A stretch of 64,000 nt of DNA. Origin: Cavia porcellus. Lineage: Eukaryota > Chordata > Mammalia > Rodentia > Caviidae. Shown here one piece after another: positions 23,950 through 34,688 of the stretch (within the stretch, counting starts at the first letter, position 1; every line of letters starts with the position of its first letter). The stretch spans positions 32,980,001 to 33,044,000 of the forward strand of contig NW_026947496.1 in the NCBI RefSeq assembly GCF_034190915.1, in the 5' to 3' direction. A program made the translations under genes and the position numbers. The notes under the pieces were generated by a model. That model saw only the letters and a list, made by a program, of their open reading frames with translations, was not told the DNA's origin and made no database searches.

Positions 23950-24060
23950 ATTCATTGATTTACAAGAGTTTATTGAGTACACGGAGAATGCTGAGTGCCA
24001 GGGTGTAATGGTGACCAACAGAAGTATGGTCTCCTTCCCTCCTAGGAAGCAAATAATAAC
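23950..24060 (-). mobile_element. L2/MIR 3' end, antisense
   Basis: 'attcattcattgatttacaa', 'agtttattgagtac' and 'gctgagtgccaggg' followed by 'gtaatggtgaccaacag' fit the reverse complement of an L2 3' terminus. Confidence 0.5.
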
Positions 24061-24331
24061 TCACAGCCAACTAGGCAATGGAAAAGGAATCACTCAAAAA
24101 CCTCATGGAAATTCTGCATGCTGTTGTACCAACATCACTAGAATCTGCGACAGTGCATGAGTTCTTATGGACTTAACAAGATTTTCAAATAATTTCCCTG
24201 TGCTCTGTTCCTCCTTTGATCACTGCTGTGGACTTTTCCTGCCTGCTGTGTTCTCTTCATTTCCCCAATCTTTTCCATATGTTTTCTTCTCTCTTATTCC
24301 CTGTGAGACAAGGCTGAGAGTGTGGTTCCTT
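24061..24331. other. Unassigned flank of L1-d
   Basis: Nothing recognised. 24304-24315 forms a 12-bp inverted match to 30294-30305 on the other side of the L1 (see findings). Confidence 0.35.
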
Positions 24332-24344
24332 CTTTTTTATTTAA

Positions 24345-24930
24345 TTTTATTTTAAAGAGACTAAGACAAAAGAGAACAGAACAAAGCAGATCACAACAGA
24401 ACAATGTAAAAGCAACACAGCACTTCACAACAAGACAACTGGATATTAACAATAGCTACCATAATGTCTCTTTCTTTGAAATAGTTGAGTACACCTTCGC
24501 ATCTAATAATATCAAACATAACAAAATAGTATTAAAACATTCAAGAGAATGAAAGTATTACATTACATTCAGAACCAAATAACAGAAAATGAACAATGGC
24601 TACTATATTATCTCATTTTCCATATAAAATTTGTTTATACTATCACACATATTAAAATCTAATAAGATACATTACGATAGAACTAATGGAAACAGAAGAA
24701 CAAAAGCATGGTAGGACCTCAAAGCAAGATGATATTAAATCAGCAATGACTGCCATAATGTCTTGTTTTCTTCACGATAGCTGTTCATACCATCACACAT
24801 AATAAAATCAAACAAAGCAGAATGAAACCATTCCAACTAATGAATGAAAACATTATAAGGCTTCAAAACAATGTAATAGGGAATCATGATTACCATAAAA
24901 TCTTATGTACTCTTACCATTTATTACGCTA
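24345..24930 (-). repeat. Tandem ~145-bp units in L1-d 3' UTR
   Basis: In plus coordinates diverged units start at about 24450, 24594, 24744 and 24885 (spacings 144, 150, 141). Each begins with a variant of 'caatagctaccataatgtct' and continues with 'atactatcacacat', 'aaaatc' and 'acaaagcag' type segments. A partial unit lies at 24345-24449, and the last unit runs into the ORF2 end. On the L1 sense strand the units are T/G-rich ('ttctgttttg'). The sense end is 'ctctttaaaataaaatt', containing AATAAA (complement of 24346-24351). Confidence 0.75.
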
Positions 24931-24944
24931 GGGAGACTATATGG

Positions 24945-27900
24945 TATTTACACATGGAGTTTGATTTATTTCACTTATGAGTATGGTCTCAAGTTGCATC
25001 CATTTATTTATAAATATCTCAATGTGATCATTCTTTACAGCTGAGTAGTACTCCATTGTACAAAAATACCACAGCATTTCATTTTTATTCATTCCTCAGT
25101 TGATGGACCTTTAGGTTGTTTCCAAGATCTGGCTACTACAAATTGTGCTGCTATAAACATGGGTGCACATATATCACTGTGATATGATGTTTTAAGTTCT
25201 GGGAATATGCCTAGAAGTGGAATAGCTGGAACAAATGGGACTTCCAATCCTAGATTTTTGAAGAATCTCCAGACTGACCTCCACAGTGGTTGCACCAGTC
25301 TACACTCCCACCAATAGTGCAGAAGAGTTCCTTTTTCCCCACAGCCTCTCCAGCCTTTGTTGTTGGTAGTTTTCTTGATCCTGGTCATTCTTTCAGGAGT
25401 AAGATGGAATCTCCGTGTGGTTTGGATTTGCGTTTCTCTACTGAGTAATGATGATGAACATTTTTTCCTGTATTTATTTGCCATTTGTATTTCTTCATCT
25501 GAGAACTGTATATTCATCTCATATGCCCATTTTTGGATTGGGTCTTTGAATTTCGGATGTCTGATTTTTTAAAAATTCTTTATATGCTCTAGACAGAAGT
25601 CTTTTGTCTGAGGAACAGTTCATTAAGATTTTTTCCCAGTTTTTGGGTTTTCTTTTCACTATGCTGGAGATTTCTTATGACATGCAGAAACTCTTTAATA
25701 ATAAGTAATCCCAGTTATTGATTCTGGGAAGTATTTCCCAAGTGGTTTGATTCCCGTTCATGAATTCTCTACCTACCCCAATGTCTTCAAGATTTTTATC
25801 TACTTTGTCTCCCAATAGATTTAGTGTTTCTATTTTAATGTTTAGATCTTTGATCCATTTAGATTTTAGTTTAGTACATGGTGATAGGCATGGGTCTAGT
25901 TTTAGTTTTTGGCATATGGAGTTCTAGTTTTTCCAGCACCATTTATTAAAGGGACTGTCGTTCTTCCAGTGAACTTGTTTGGTCCCTATATCAAAGATAA
26001 GGTGGTTGAGTGTGTTTGTAGTTGTATCTTCTAATCTATTCCATTGATCTTCAGATCTGTTTTTATTCCAGTACCATGTTGATTTTATTACAGTAGATTT
26101 GTAGTATAACTTCAAGTCAGGGATTGTGATGCCTCCTGCCTTGCCTTTGCTGCTTAGAATTGCCTTTGCTATTCTAGGTCTCTCCTGGTTCCAGATGAAT
26201 TTTAGGAGTGATTTCTCTAGATCTATGAGATATGTTGATAGTATTTTCACTGGGATTGCATTGAATCTGTACAACAGTTTGGGAGAATGGCCATTTTCAC
26301 AAAATTTATTCTTCCTATCCATGAACAAGAAATGTTTTTTCATTTTCTGAGATCCACTTTCTTTTTCAGGGTATTAAAATTTTCCCTGTATAGATCTTTT
26401 ACTTCTATCCTTGGATTAATTCCTAAGTATTTCATTTTTTTTGGATTCTAGGGTGAAGGGTGTGGCTTCTCTTATTTCTCTCAGAATTTTGTTACTAGTG
26501 TATAGGAATGCTATTGATTTTTGAGTATCGACTTTGAATAGAGCTACATTGCTGAATTTATTTATTATATCTAGGAGTCTTTCAATCGAGTTTTGGGGGT
26601 CTTCTATGTAGAGTATCATGTCATCTGCAAATAATGATAATTTAACTTCTTCTTTTCCTATCTTTACTCCTTTTATTTCTCTCTCTTGTCTAATTGCTCT
26701 GACTAGTATTTCCAGTATTATATTAAATAGGAGCAGAGATAAGGGACATCTTTGTCTTGTGCCTGATTTTAAGGTAAAGGCTTTCAGTTTTTGGCCATTT
26801 AATATGATGCTGGCTATTGGTTTGTTACAGATGGCCTTTATCATATTGAGGTAAAGACCATATATTCTGTAAGGTTTTATCATAAATTCTATTTTATTCT
26901 GTAAGATTTTTTATCATGAATGAGTGTTGGACCTTATCAAAAGCTTTTTCTGCATCTATAGAAATGATCATGTGATTCTTGCTTTGACTTTATTGATATG
27001 GTAGATTATACTTATTGATTTACGTATGTTGAACCATCTCTGCATGCCTGGGATGAATCCCACTCAGTCATGGTGTATAATCTTCTTGATGATTTGCTGC
27101 ATCCTGTTTGCCAATATTTTATTGAGAATTTTTGCATCTATGTTCATTAGGGAGATTGGCTTGTAATTCTCTTTTTTAGTTGGATCTTTCTCAGGTTTTA
27201 GTACTAGAGTAATATTTGCCTCAAGGAATGAGTTAGGAAGAATTGCTTCCCTTTTGATTTCATTGAAGAGTTTGAGGAGTGTGGCATCAAGTCTTCTTTA
27301 TACTTCTTGTAGAATTCTGCAGTGAATCCGTCTGGGCCTGGGCTCTTCTTTGTTGGTAAGGACTTAATTACATCTTCAGTTTCATTAAAAGAAATTGGGT
27401 TATTCAGCAGTTTTATACCTTCTTGACCCAGCTTTGATAGTTCATATGTTTCTAGGAATCTGTCCATTTCTTTTGTGTTATTGAACCTATGAGAGTAGAG
27501 GTTTTTAAAATAGGTGTTGATAATCTTCTGTATTTCCACAGAGTCTGTAGTGATTTCGCATTTTTCATTCCTTATTGCATGGATTTGAGTTTTTTCTTTC
27601 CTTTTTTAAAATAAGGTTGGCTAGGGGCTTATCAATTTTATTTATTTCAAAGAACCAACTTTTTGACTCATTGATTCTTTGGATTGTTTTCTTAGTCTCT
27701 ATTGCATTAATTTCTGCTCTGATTTTTATAATTTCCTCCCTTCTTTTTGGCTTTGGGCTTGACTTGCTCTTCTTTTTCTAGATGTTTGAGGTGTAGCATC
27801 AGGTTATTTATTTGTATTCATTCTGTTTTCCTGATGTGGGAACACTCAGTGCAATAAATTTTCCTCTGAGGACAGTTTTCATTGCATCCCACAGATTCCA

Positions 27901-28870
27901 ATAAGTTGTATTTGTATCTTCGTTTGCTTGTAGGTATTGTTTAATTTCCCCTGTGACCCACTGATTACTCAAGAGTGTGTTATTTAGGCTCCATGTGTTT
28001 GTGGGATTTTTGCAGTATCTTTTATCATTAATTTCCAGTTTCATGGCACTATGATCCAATAACATGCATGGGATAATTTCAACACTTTTGCATTTATTTA
28101 AATATGTTCTGTGAGCTAGTATATGGTCTATTTTAGAGAATGTCCCATGTACTGCTGAGAAGAATGTGTATTCTGCTGTTGTTGGATGGAACACTTTGTA
28201 TGTGTCTATCAAGTCCATTTGTTCACAGGTATGATTCAGTTCTGTCATTTCCTTGCTGATTTTCTGTCTGGTTGATCTGTCCCTTGATGTCAATGGTGTG
28301 TTAAGGTCTCCTGTTATAATTGTGTTACTGCTTGATTTTGCATTTCTGTTAATACTTGCTTTGTATAGCTGGGTGCTCTGGAATTTGGTGCATATATATT
28401 TAAGAATGTTATCTCTTCCTCTTGAAGACTTCCCCTAACTAGTATGTAGTGACATTCTTTATCTCTTCAGATCATTCTTGGTTTGAAGTTCACATTGTCT
28501 GCAAACAGAATACCTATCCCTGATTTTTTTTTTTGGGGGGGTGTTCCTGTTGCATGAAGTATTGTTTTCCATCCTTTGACTTTCAGTCTATGGGTTTCTT
28601 TTTGGGTTAGATGGGTTTCTTATAGACAGCATATGGTTGGATGTTGTTTCTTGATCCATTCTACCAGTCTGTTTCTTTTCATTGGTGAATTGAGACTATT
28701 TATATTAATGGTTTTAACTGTTATATATTGGTTTGTTGTTGATGTGTTATCTTTCTGCTGTTGTATCTTTTCGTTTCCATTCTGTTTAATGGTTGCCTTG
28801 CTTAGTGGTTTTTTCCTATGTGTATCTAGAGTATCTTTCAGTATTATTTGCAAGGTTAGCTTGGTGATCA
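24945..28870 (-). pseudogene. L1 ORF2 remnant (L1-d): endonuclease and reverse transcriptase
   Basis: Frames on the minus strand in order: 28871-28620 includes 'NQYITVKTININSLNSP' and 'RNRLVEWIKKQHPTICCL' (start of the endonuclease); 28293-27808 includes 'KIDHILAH' and '[10 protein letters not shown]' (endonuclease end); 27539-27204 includes 'LPTKKSPGPDGFTAEFYK' (RT fingers); 26883-26416 has '[16 protein letters not shown]' and the catalytic '[12 protein letters not shown]' (FADD codons at 26631-26620); 26343-25924 has 'IPKD-like' post-RT sequence '[19 protein letters not shown]'; 25517-25089 has the C-terminal Cys segment '[17 protein letters not shown]'. At least five frameshifts or stops separate these. 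Intact ORF2p nicks target DNA and primes cDNA; this copy cannot. Confidence 0.93.
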
Positions 28871-28899
28871 TGAAGTTCTTCAGCTGTTCTTTGTCATGG

Positions 28900-29708
28900 A
28901 ACTATCTTATTTCTCTATCCATTTTGAAGGAGAGTTTTGCAGAATACATCAATCTAGGTTGGAAGTCTTTTCCTTTAGGATCTGAAATACTTCACTCCAT
29001 GCTCTTCTTGACTTCATTGTTTGTGTTGAGAACTCTGCTGTGATTCTGATAGGCTTTCCTTTATAGGTGATCTGTCTTTTCTCCCTAACAGCTTTTAATA
29101 TTCTACTCTTATGTTGGATTTCTAAGATGTTGATTATTATATGTCTGGGTGTAATTTTATTTTGGTTATGGCTATTTGGAGTTCTCTATGCTTCACTAAT
29201 CCATATGTCAGCTCCCATTCTCGTGTTTGGGAAATTTTCAGCTATTACTTCTGTAAATAGCATTGTCCCTTCTTTTTCATTTATCCCTATCAGTCTTATG
29301 TTGTCTTTCTTTGCATCATTTTACAGCTGTTGAATTGTTATTTCCTGACTCCTTGTAATTTTAAAAATATCCTTCCTTTCTGGTTCACTAACTGAAATCT
29401 TGTGTTCAAGGTCTGAAATTCTATCTGCACATTTGTTGAGGTGGTTTTGGCAACTTTCAATAGAATTTTTGATTTCCTGTATATTTCTTTGAATCTGCTT
29501 CATATTGGTTCTTATATTGTTCATCCAGGGATTCTATCTTTTTGCATTGTTCCTCTAATTTTTTAACTGTGTCTTCTTTAGATGTGTTCAGCATGTCTTT
29601 AATTACTTTTGTCATTTCTTCTTTTACCTTGGAGGTTATTTCTAATTTGAGTTCCTTTATAGCTTCCTGGAGTTGCTTTTTCATTTCAGTTGCTATCATT
29701 TCAGGCAT
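28900..29708 (-). pseudogene. L1 ORF1 remnant (L1-d)
   Basis: The frame 29708-29457 starts 'MPEMIATEMKKQLQEAIKEL' and continues as a Lys/Glu-rich amphipathic helix; 29524-29321 continues 'MNNIRTNMKQIQRNIQEIKN' with heptad-like spacing, typical of the ORF1p coiled coil. 28900-29320 holds the decayed RRM/C-terminal part, of the old mammalian L1M-like type. The start at 29708 is the first Met of the coiled-coil frame, downstream of the tandem 5' UTR. Stops separate the parts. Confidence 0.8.
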
Positions 29709-29835
29709 TTCAGGTGTATGGCTTATATTTTCTTATATGTACATGGTTCCTAGGCTTTCTTGGGCTGGGCTTGGAGGTTTGAGATTGCATTTTGGTCTTT
29801 GGTCTTGTCATTTTCCTGTATTTTCATGTTTTGAG

Positions 29836-30171
29836 TGATGTTCCAAAGCTTTTCCTGGGTGTTTTAGGAATCACCTCCTGTTCCCTCAGCTCCTGAGACT
29901 GAATGGAAGTTGCTGAGCATGGTCCAGTCAGGCCCACAGGACCTCCCATGCCACCTCCAGTGTTCCAGGAAGCTGGGTGGGCTCCTAACTACTGGAGGTG
30001 ATGGTCCAAAGCTCTCCTTGGGCTAGCATCATCACACTGGAACTCATCTCATGTGCCCTCAGCTCCCTGGGTTGAAAGAAGATTGCTGGGCATGGTCTAG
30101 ATAGGCCTGAGAAAACTACTGAGCCTAGTCCAGTGTGTATGGAAGCTGGGTGGGCACTTATGCACTCGGAG
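29836..30171 (-). repeat. Tandem units in L1-d 5' UTR
   Basis: Two diverged tandem units: 29836-29998 (163 bp) and 29999-30171 (173 bp), each starting 'tgatg(g)tccaaagct' and ending 'gaagctgggtgggc' plus about 30 bp; a third start is visible at 30172. Shared blocks include 'ccctcagctcc', 'catggtc' and 'ggaagctgggtgggc'. They lie immediately 5' of ORF1 on the L1 strand. Rodent L1s such as mouse A/F/T types use tandem 5' monomers as promoters, so a promoter role is inferred by position only. Confidence 0.75.
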
Positions 30172-30270
30172 TGATGGGTGGTTCCTTCTTTGTGGTGTTT
30201 GCTCTCTAAGTGTGGTGTGCAAAGGTGCAGTGCAGTGAGATTCACAAGGAGATAGGACAAGTTCAGCAAC

Positions 30271-32510
30271 TCCAGGATGTTTCTTCCTCCATGAGCCTTG
30301 TCTCAGAGAGCTGGGGACTCTGACTAAAATGCAGTTACTCCTGGGAATTTGTCTTAAGTCTTCTAAGTTGTTTCTGTATGGTAGTGAATGAGTTTATTTA
30401 AACCTTTTCTGAGAACAGGTTTTGAGTGGGAGAGAAAGAAAAATAGCAAGGGGTAGATTACTGAAGTTATTGGGGGAGAAAGCAAAAATAAAGTGAGGAT
30501 GCCACTGCCACAAAGAAGGGGTGGGGGATGCCACTATAACAAGGGAGGATGAGTCAGTGCTTCCAGATGAACTGATTTTACTACACTGTCTAACTAGGTT
30601 GCTGTGCTCCTTTAAAATTCTCTCTGAAATATCACAGTGGCAGGTAAAGTCAAGTACTCAAATGCGGCTGACAGAACACTTGGGATAGAATGACACTTGG
30701 GTTGTCTGAAACAATCTAGAATCTCTCCCTACTCAGTGCCTCTGATGTATTTCTGTCCTACAAACTCCATTCTTTCCTGGTCTTCAGGGCAAGAATTGCT
30801 CCTGAGATTCTGAGTGCACAGAACCAAATGCCAAGTCAGTGAACTAAAAATTAAGATTAGAGAAGAACACATACATATTTGAAAGTGATCAAAGAAGCAC
30901 TGAGATTTAGAGACTGAACAGAAGTTAACCAGTTATGTTATAGATGAGGCTATGGGCTCTGGTTTGGTTAGATCACTGCTTAAAACAAGATACTCTCCTT
31001 GCATTCTGCTCCTTGGATGTGTCAATTCTTGCCTCTTCTACAAAAACCTGGAAGTTTCTATGCAAATATTCCCACTGTCTCCAGGTACCCAGTGCAGATT
31101 GTAATCCTGAATTATTCTTTTACTTTCTGGAGGATCATTGGAAACACTTTTTCAATCTTAACTGATTAATTTTAATGTTAAATTTTACAGTCATATTAAG
31201 CAATAATATAAAAGAAATATCTTAAATTAACCCAGCATTTATATGAATAGCAGTTGCATGAATTGCTCATGATATCATCCAACATAAAATATGTGGACAT
31301 AACAATTACAGACCATCTGTTAAGCTGGCATCTTGTTGTACATGAATGAAATTTCAATTAAATTTTATTACTGGGAAGTGTAAATGACGGATCCCATGTG
31401 AAAGTCCACAACCAGCAAATTGTCCTAGTAAAGAGTAGTTGTCACACAGTTAATGAGCTGGATCAGGCTACTTGATTACATACTTTGTAAATAATGTGAT
31501 ATTCACCAGCTCTTGGACATGGGTACTGTTTGTAAGGATGGTAGCTGTTTTTAAAGTGATGCCCATATGGAAGGTCAATTGGAACACTCGTGCAACATAG
31601 TCCAGAGTTGTCTGGTTAATGTATGATTCACCACTTTAACTGGAGAGGCTGAAATTAAATCATGCATGAGATAAAGAATGTCTTGGAAGTGGAGAGAAGA
31701 AAATCAGGTTTCAGCTGTCTCTAATGAAGTTTGATTTGGTGGAAGCTGTGCATCGATGGCTTGTAGATGGATTGTCAGTTCTGAGGGACTGATGTCATGA
31801 TGTAGCAGCGTTCAGCTGTGGTTCTGAGTCATCCAGAGGGAAATCGACAATACTGTCAGCAGGTCTCAGGATAAAGGTCTAGACTATAGATGGCAGAACA
31901 AATGGGCTTATAGTTTTAGCAGGGAAATGTGTCTCATAACTCATCAGACAAGGTTCTCATCTTCTGACCTGTCACTGTTACTAGTGTATATTATGCCAAG
32001 AAAATAAAAGAAACTATACCCAATTTCCAGCTGCTCAAGTAGTAACTTGGAGAGTTGCCAAAAAGAAGCTTAATTCCCATTCCCATAAAATAAGCCAAAA
32101 GTAATCTAAAGTGGTTTTCCCTTAGTATAGTTCTGGAAAAAACATATAATTAAGTAACGTTCTTGTGTAGCATAAGAGGCAGGGACTACAGCTGTGGACC
32201 CTTGGGAAGTCATAAAACTCCTTTGGACTTCTGCTGAGTAATGTCTGTGTGATTTAGTAACCAGAATTCAGGCAGAATTTTCCAGAACTATTTGAAAATG
32301 GGTGACCTGCCGTCTCTGGGTCTTGACATGTCATGCTTCAAGGTTCCTGAATGGAACTATACTTAGAAAAAGAATTCTTCTATGGATTAATTTTATTGTT
32401 CAGACACTTTTAGTTCTTGATGGAAAGTGGGTTTTTCTTTCTTTTTTATTATCTTGTTAAAAAGAATAAGTGGATTAATTTGCTAAAGAAAACAAAAGAC
32501 AGTTCTATTT
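30271..32510. other. Unassigned DNA
   Basis: No gene or clear repeat recognised in about 2.2 kb. A short repeated phrase 'gatgccact' occurs near 30500 and 30530 in a purine-rich context. The 73-codon frame at 30944-31165 has no recognisable domain. Confidence 0.4.
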
Positions 32511-32537
32511 GATTTGAGGCTAGGTGAGCCTCAAATC
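32511..32537. other. Perfect 11-bp hairpin
   Basis: The arms gatttgaggct (32511-32521) and agcctcaaatc (32527-32537) are exact reverse complements around a 5-nt loop. It lies in otherwise unassigned sequence. It is too short for a miRNA precursor; no function is inferred. Confidence 0.8.
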
Positions 32538-32639
32538 TTTATAGGTTATCTCAAAAACACCCTATGCAGTACTGGCATTGAAGCCAAGACCAGTATGGTA
32601 TACGAGGAGAATAGATAAGCATCAGACAGCTGATGAATT

Positions 32640-32980
32640 TTTACATAATTATTAATTCTGTAACTTTTTCATGAATATGTAATTTATGAACCACGAAATG
32701 CACAAATCTTCAGTCTGCAGTCCATTTTTGACAAAGGATACACTACGCAGTCCCCAACCTTGTCAATACTTTTCTACCACACAAAAAAGTGCTCTGTGTC
32801 CCTTACTAACCAGACCCTCTGCTCTCCCTTCCAGGTAACCACTGATATGATCTCATCACCACAGATTCATTTGCCTGAGGTGGATGCTGTGTAAGTGGAA
32901 TAATGCTCATGTGTGCTGCTGGGTAAGGTGTCCTTCATGCAATAGGATGTCTTTGAGATTAATGCGTGGTGTATTTGACA
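32640..32980 (-). mobile_element. Old L1 (L1M-like) 3' UTR fragment, antisense
   Basis: Ordered landmarks: 'ttatgaaccacgaaatgcac', then 'ggtaaccactgatatgatct', then 'tgtgtaagtggaataatgct', then 'aataggatgtctttgagatt'. This matches the antisense 3' region of old mammalian L1 ('ggcaaccaccattctac...ataagtggaatcatacagt...aatgtcctcaaggttcatcc'). No coding part remains. Confidence 0.6.
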
Positions 32981-32984
32981 TGTA

Positions 32985-33140
32985 CAGTGGTACCTCAGTT
33001 CACAAACTTAATTCGTTTTACAATTTTGGTAGTGAACTAAACTTAACAAACCAAATCTAACTTTCCCATAAGGTTCAATGTAAATAAGGTTAATCTTTTC
33101 TGAACCCATGTGTATTTTTAAACATAAAAATATGAAACAA
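32985..33140. other. Candidate old repeat, family not assigned
   Basis: 'agtggtacctcagttcacaa' followed by 'cttaattcgttttac', 'ctttcccataaggttcaatg' and 'aataaggttaatcttttctg' has the pattern of a known dispersed mammalian repeat with recurring 'ttaat(t/c)cgtt' phrases, but I cannot name it. No coding frame. Confidence 0.35.
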
Positions 33141-33348
33141 AATACAATGCGATATGAAGAAAGAGGTGTAGTATACTGGTAACTGGTGATCAATTTAAAC
33201 ACCAGTTGAACAGAATCAGCATGGTGCTGAGTGTGGATGGCCCACTTGAGGACTGCTGCCAGCATAAAAAGGAGACCTGGAGAAGAAGATTGGTTCTCCC
33301 AAGTGTTGTTGTTTGGAGCCATTGGTTCTCCTGGAGGAGCTTGTCATG

Positions 33349-33646
33349 CTGGCTCCCATGATATGAACTCAGTTGATCTCATTGGAGGAGCTTGGGATCT
33401 TGTTGTTGAGAATGGCTGCAGTTCACTTTGCGGGAGCCTTGGGGTTTACTTTGAGCATCATTTCCTGGCTCCAGAGGGGAATATGTATGCTATTTAATCT
33501 TCAGAAGTCTGTCACACTGGCTTCCTGATATGTACTTAGCTGTTCTTATTGTCAGAGGAGCTCAGAACCTCTGTATCACTGTGGGTGGCTATGGTACTTT
33601 TCAGGGAAGCCCTGGTTTTTATTTGAGCATTGTTTCTTGGCTCCAG
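33349..33646 (+). repeat. Two diverged ~128-bp tandem units
   Basis: Unit 1 (33349-33474) and unit 2 (33517-33646) both start 'ctggct(c/t)cc', pass through 'gatatg', 'gaggagct' and 'tttgagcat', and end 'ctggctccag' or 'ttggctccag'. A 42-bp spacer separates them, giving a repeat period of 168 bp. A weaker third copy may precede at about 33200-33348. Frames covering them (33231-33497, 33530-33826) have no known domain. Confidence 0.65.
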
Positions 33647-33649
33647 TAT

Positions 33650-34225
33650 AGAACCCTTGGCCTGCTGGCACAGATCCTTCACCCCACTGGCATAGACTTT
33701 CTAGCTTCCACTGCTGACCTTTGGGCCTTCCCAACACAGATTCATTGGGTAGAATGGGTCATAGTCGTGGACTCTAGATTTTCAGCTGAACTCATGCAGG
33801 TTATTGCCATGGGCTCCAGGCAATAGTACTGTAGACAGATTTTGTGTACTTCCTTTGTATTTGAATCCTTGGGTGAAAATTATAAATAATACTATAAATT
33901 ATGTACCTTATATAATCGTTCTCCTTGCAACTCCTGACTACAACAAGAAGACACTCGATTGAAGCAACCTCTGAGATAGAGGACAGGAAGGTGGGTGGGG
34001 AAGAGGCTATATTTAGAAGGAAGGTGTCTCTCCATAAGGATATCAGCAAGATCTCTTTCATGGATTACCCACTCTTCTTTGACTCTTAGCTGCTGGATCA
34101 CCTTTGATGAAAAAGTCTAATGTCACTTGTTCTTTCCTGTGCTGCATAACCCTACAGAAATGAGAGAACGCATTATCTTTACTGGGGAGCCACAGGGAAT
34201 GAGAGATGATAGCTGTCTGACCCTC
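33650..34225. other. Unassigned DNA
   Basis: Nothing recognised. Confidence 0.35.
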
Positions 34226-34688
34226 TGTCATAGTTTGATGTAAAATGTCCTCCAATGGTCTCATACATGTAGAGGTGGAACTTTTGGAAGATAAATGGAT
34301 TATAAAGTCCTTAGCTTCACCAGTAAGTCAATCCATTGACAAGACACAATTTCATGGCATTATTGGGAAGTTATAGAAACTTAGGAGGTATTAGGGCCTA
34401 TTTGAAAGGAATAGGTCACAGAGGCTTGACCTTGGGGACTATATCCTGTCCCTGGCTCTTTTTTATGCAGTTCCTTTCCTTTTTCTCAGCTTTATGCCAA
34501 CATGAGATGAACAACTTTCCTCTACTGTGCCCTTCTACCCTGACATTTCCGACTTACCACAGGCCTAAAGCAATGGAGTCAACTGACTGTGGATTGAAAC
34601 CTCCCATATTAAGAGCCAGAATAAATCTTCCCACCTTAAAGTTGGCTTACACCATGCATGTTGACACAGTGATGGAAATCTGACTAAA
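34226..34688 (+). mobile_element. Solo LTR, MaLR/MLT-like (family B)
   Basis: It starts 'tgtcatagtttgatgt' and carries 'tttcatggcattattgggaa', 'ataggtcacagaggcttgac', 'tatcctgtccctggctc', 'ccacaggcctaaagcaatgg', 'ggattgaaacctcccatatt' and an 'agaataaatcttcccacctt' segment with AATAAA, ending near 'aaatctgacta'. This order is typical of MaLR-class LTRs. No clear 5-bp target duplication is seen and there is no internal region. Confidence 0.8.

Larger units (their letters stand above)
24332..30270 (-). mobile_element. L1 LINE, near full length, antisense (L1-d)
   Basis: On the minus strand the order is 5' UTR with tandem units (30270-29710), ORF1 (about 29708-28900), ORF2 (about 28870-24945), 3' UTR with tandem units (about 24930-24345) and an A-rich tail (24344-24332). 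Length is about 5.9 kb, close to full length for a mammalian L1. It keeps longer ORF2 frames than L1-a, -b or -c and an intact FADD motif, suggesting the youngest or least decayed copy. Both ORFs are nevertheless broken. Its 3' UTR differs from the purine-rich 3' UTR of L1-b/L1-c, so at least two L1 lineages are present. Confidence 0.95.

Noticed and set aside
28576..29043. A 155-codon plus-strand frame rich in Phe, Leu and Ser as a membrane protein
   Set aside because: It is the complement of L1-d ORF2/ORF1. Antisense L1 sequence is T-rich and produces hydrophobic false frames.
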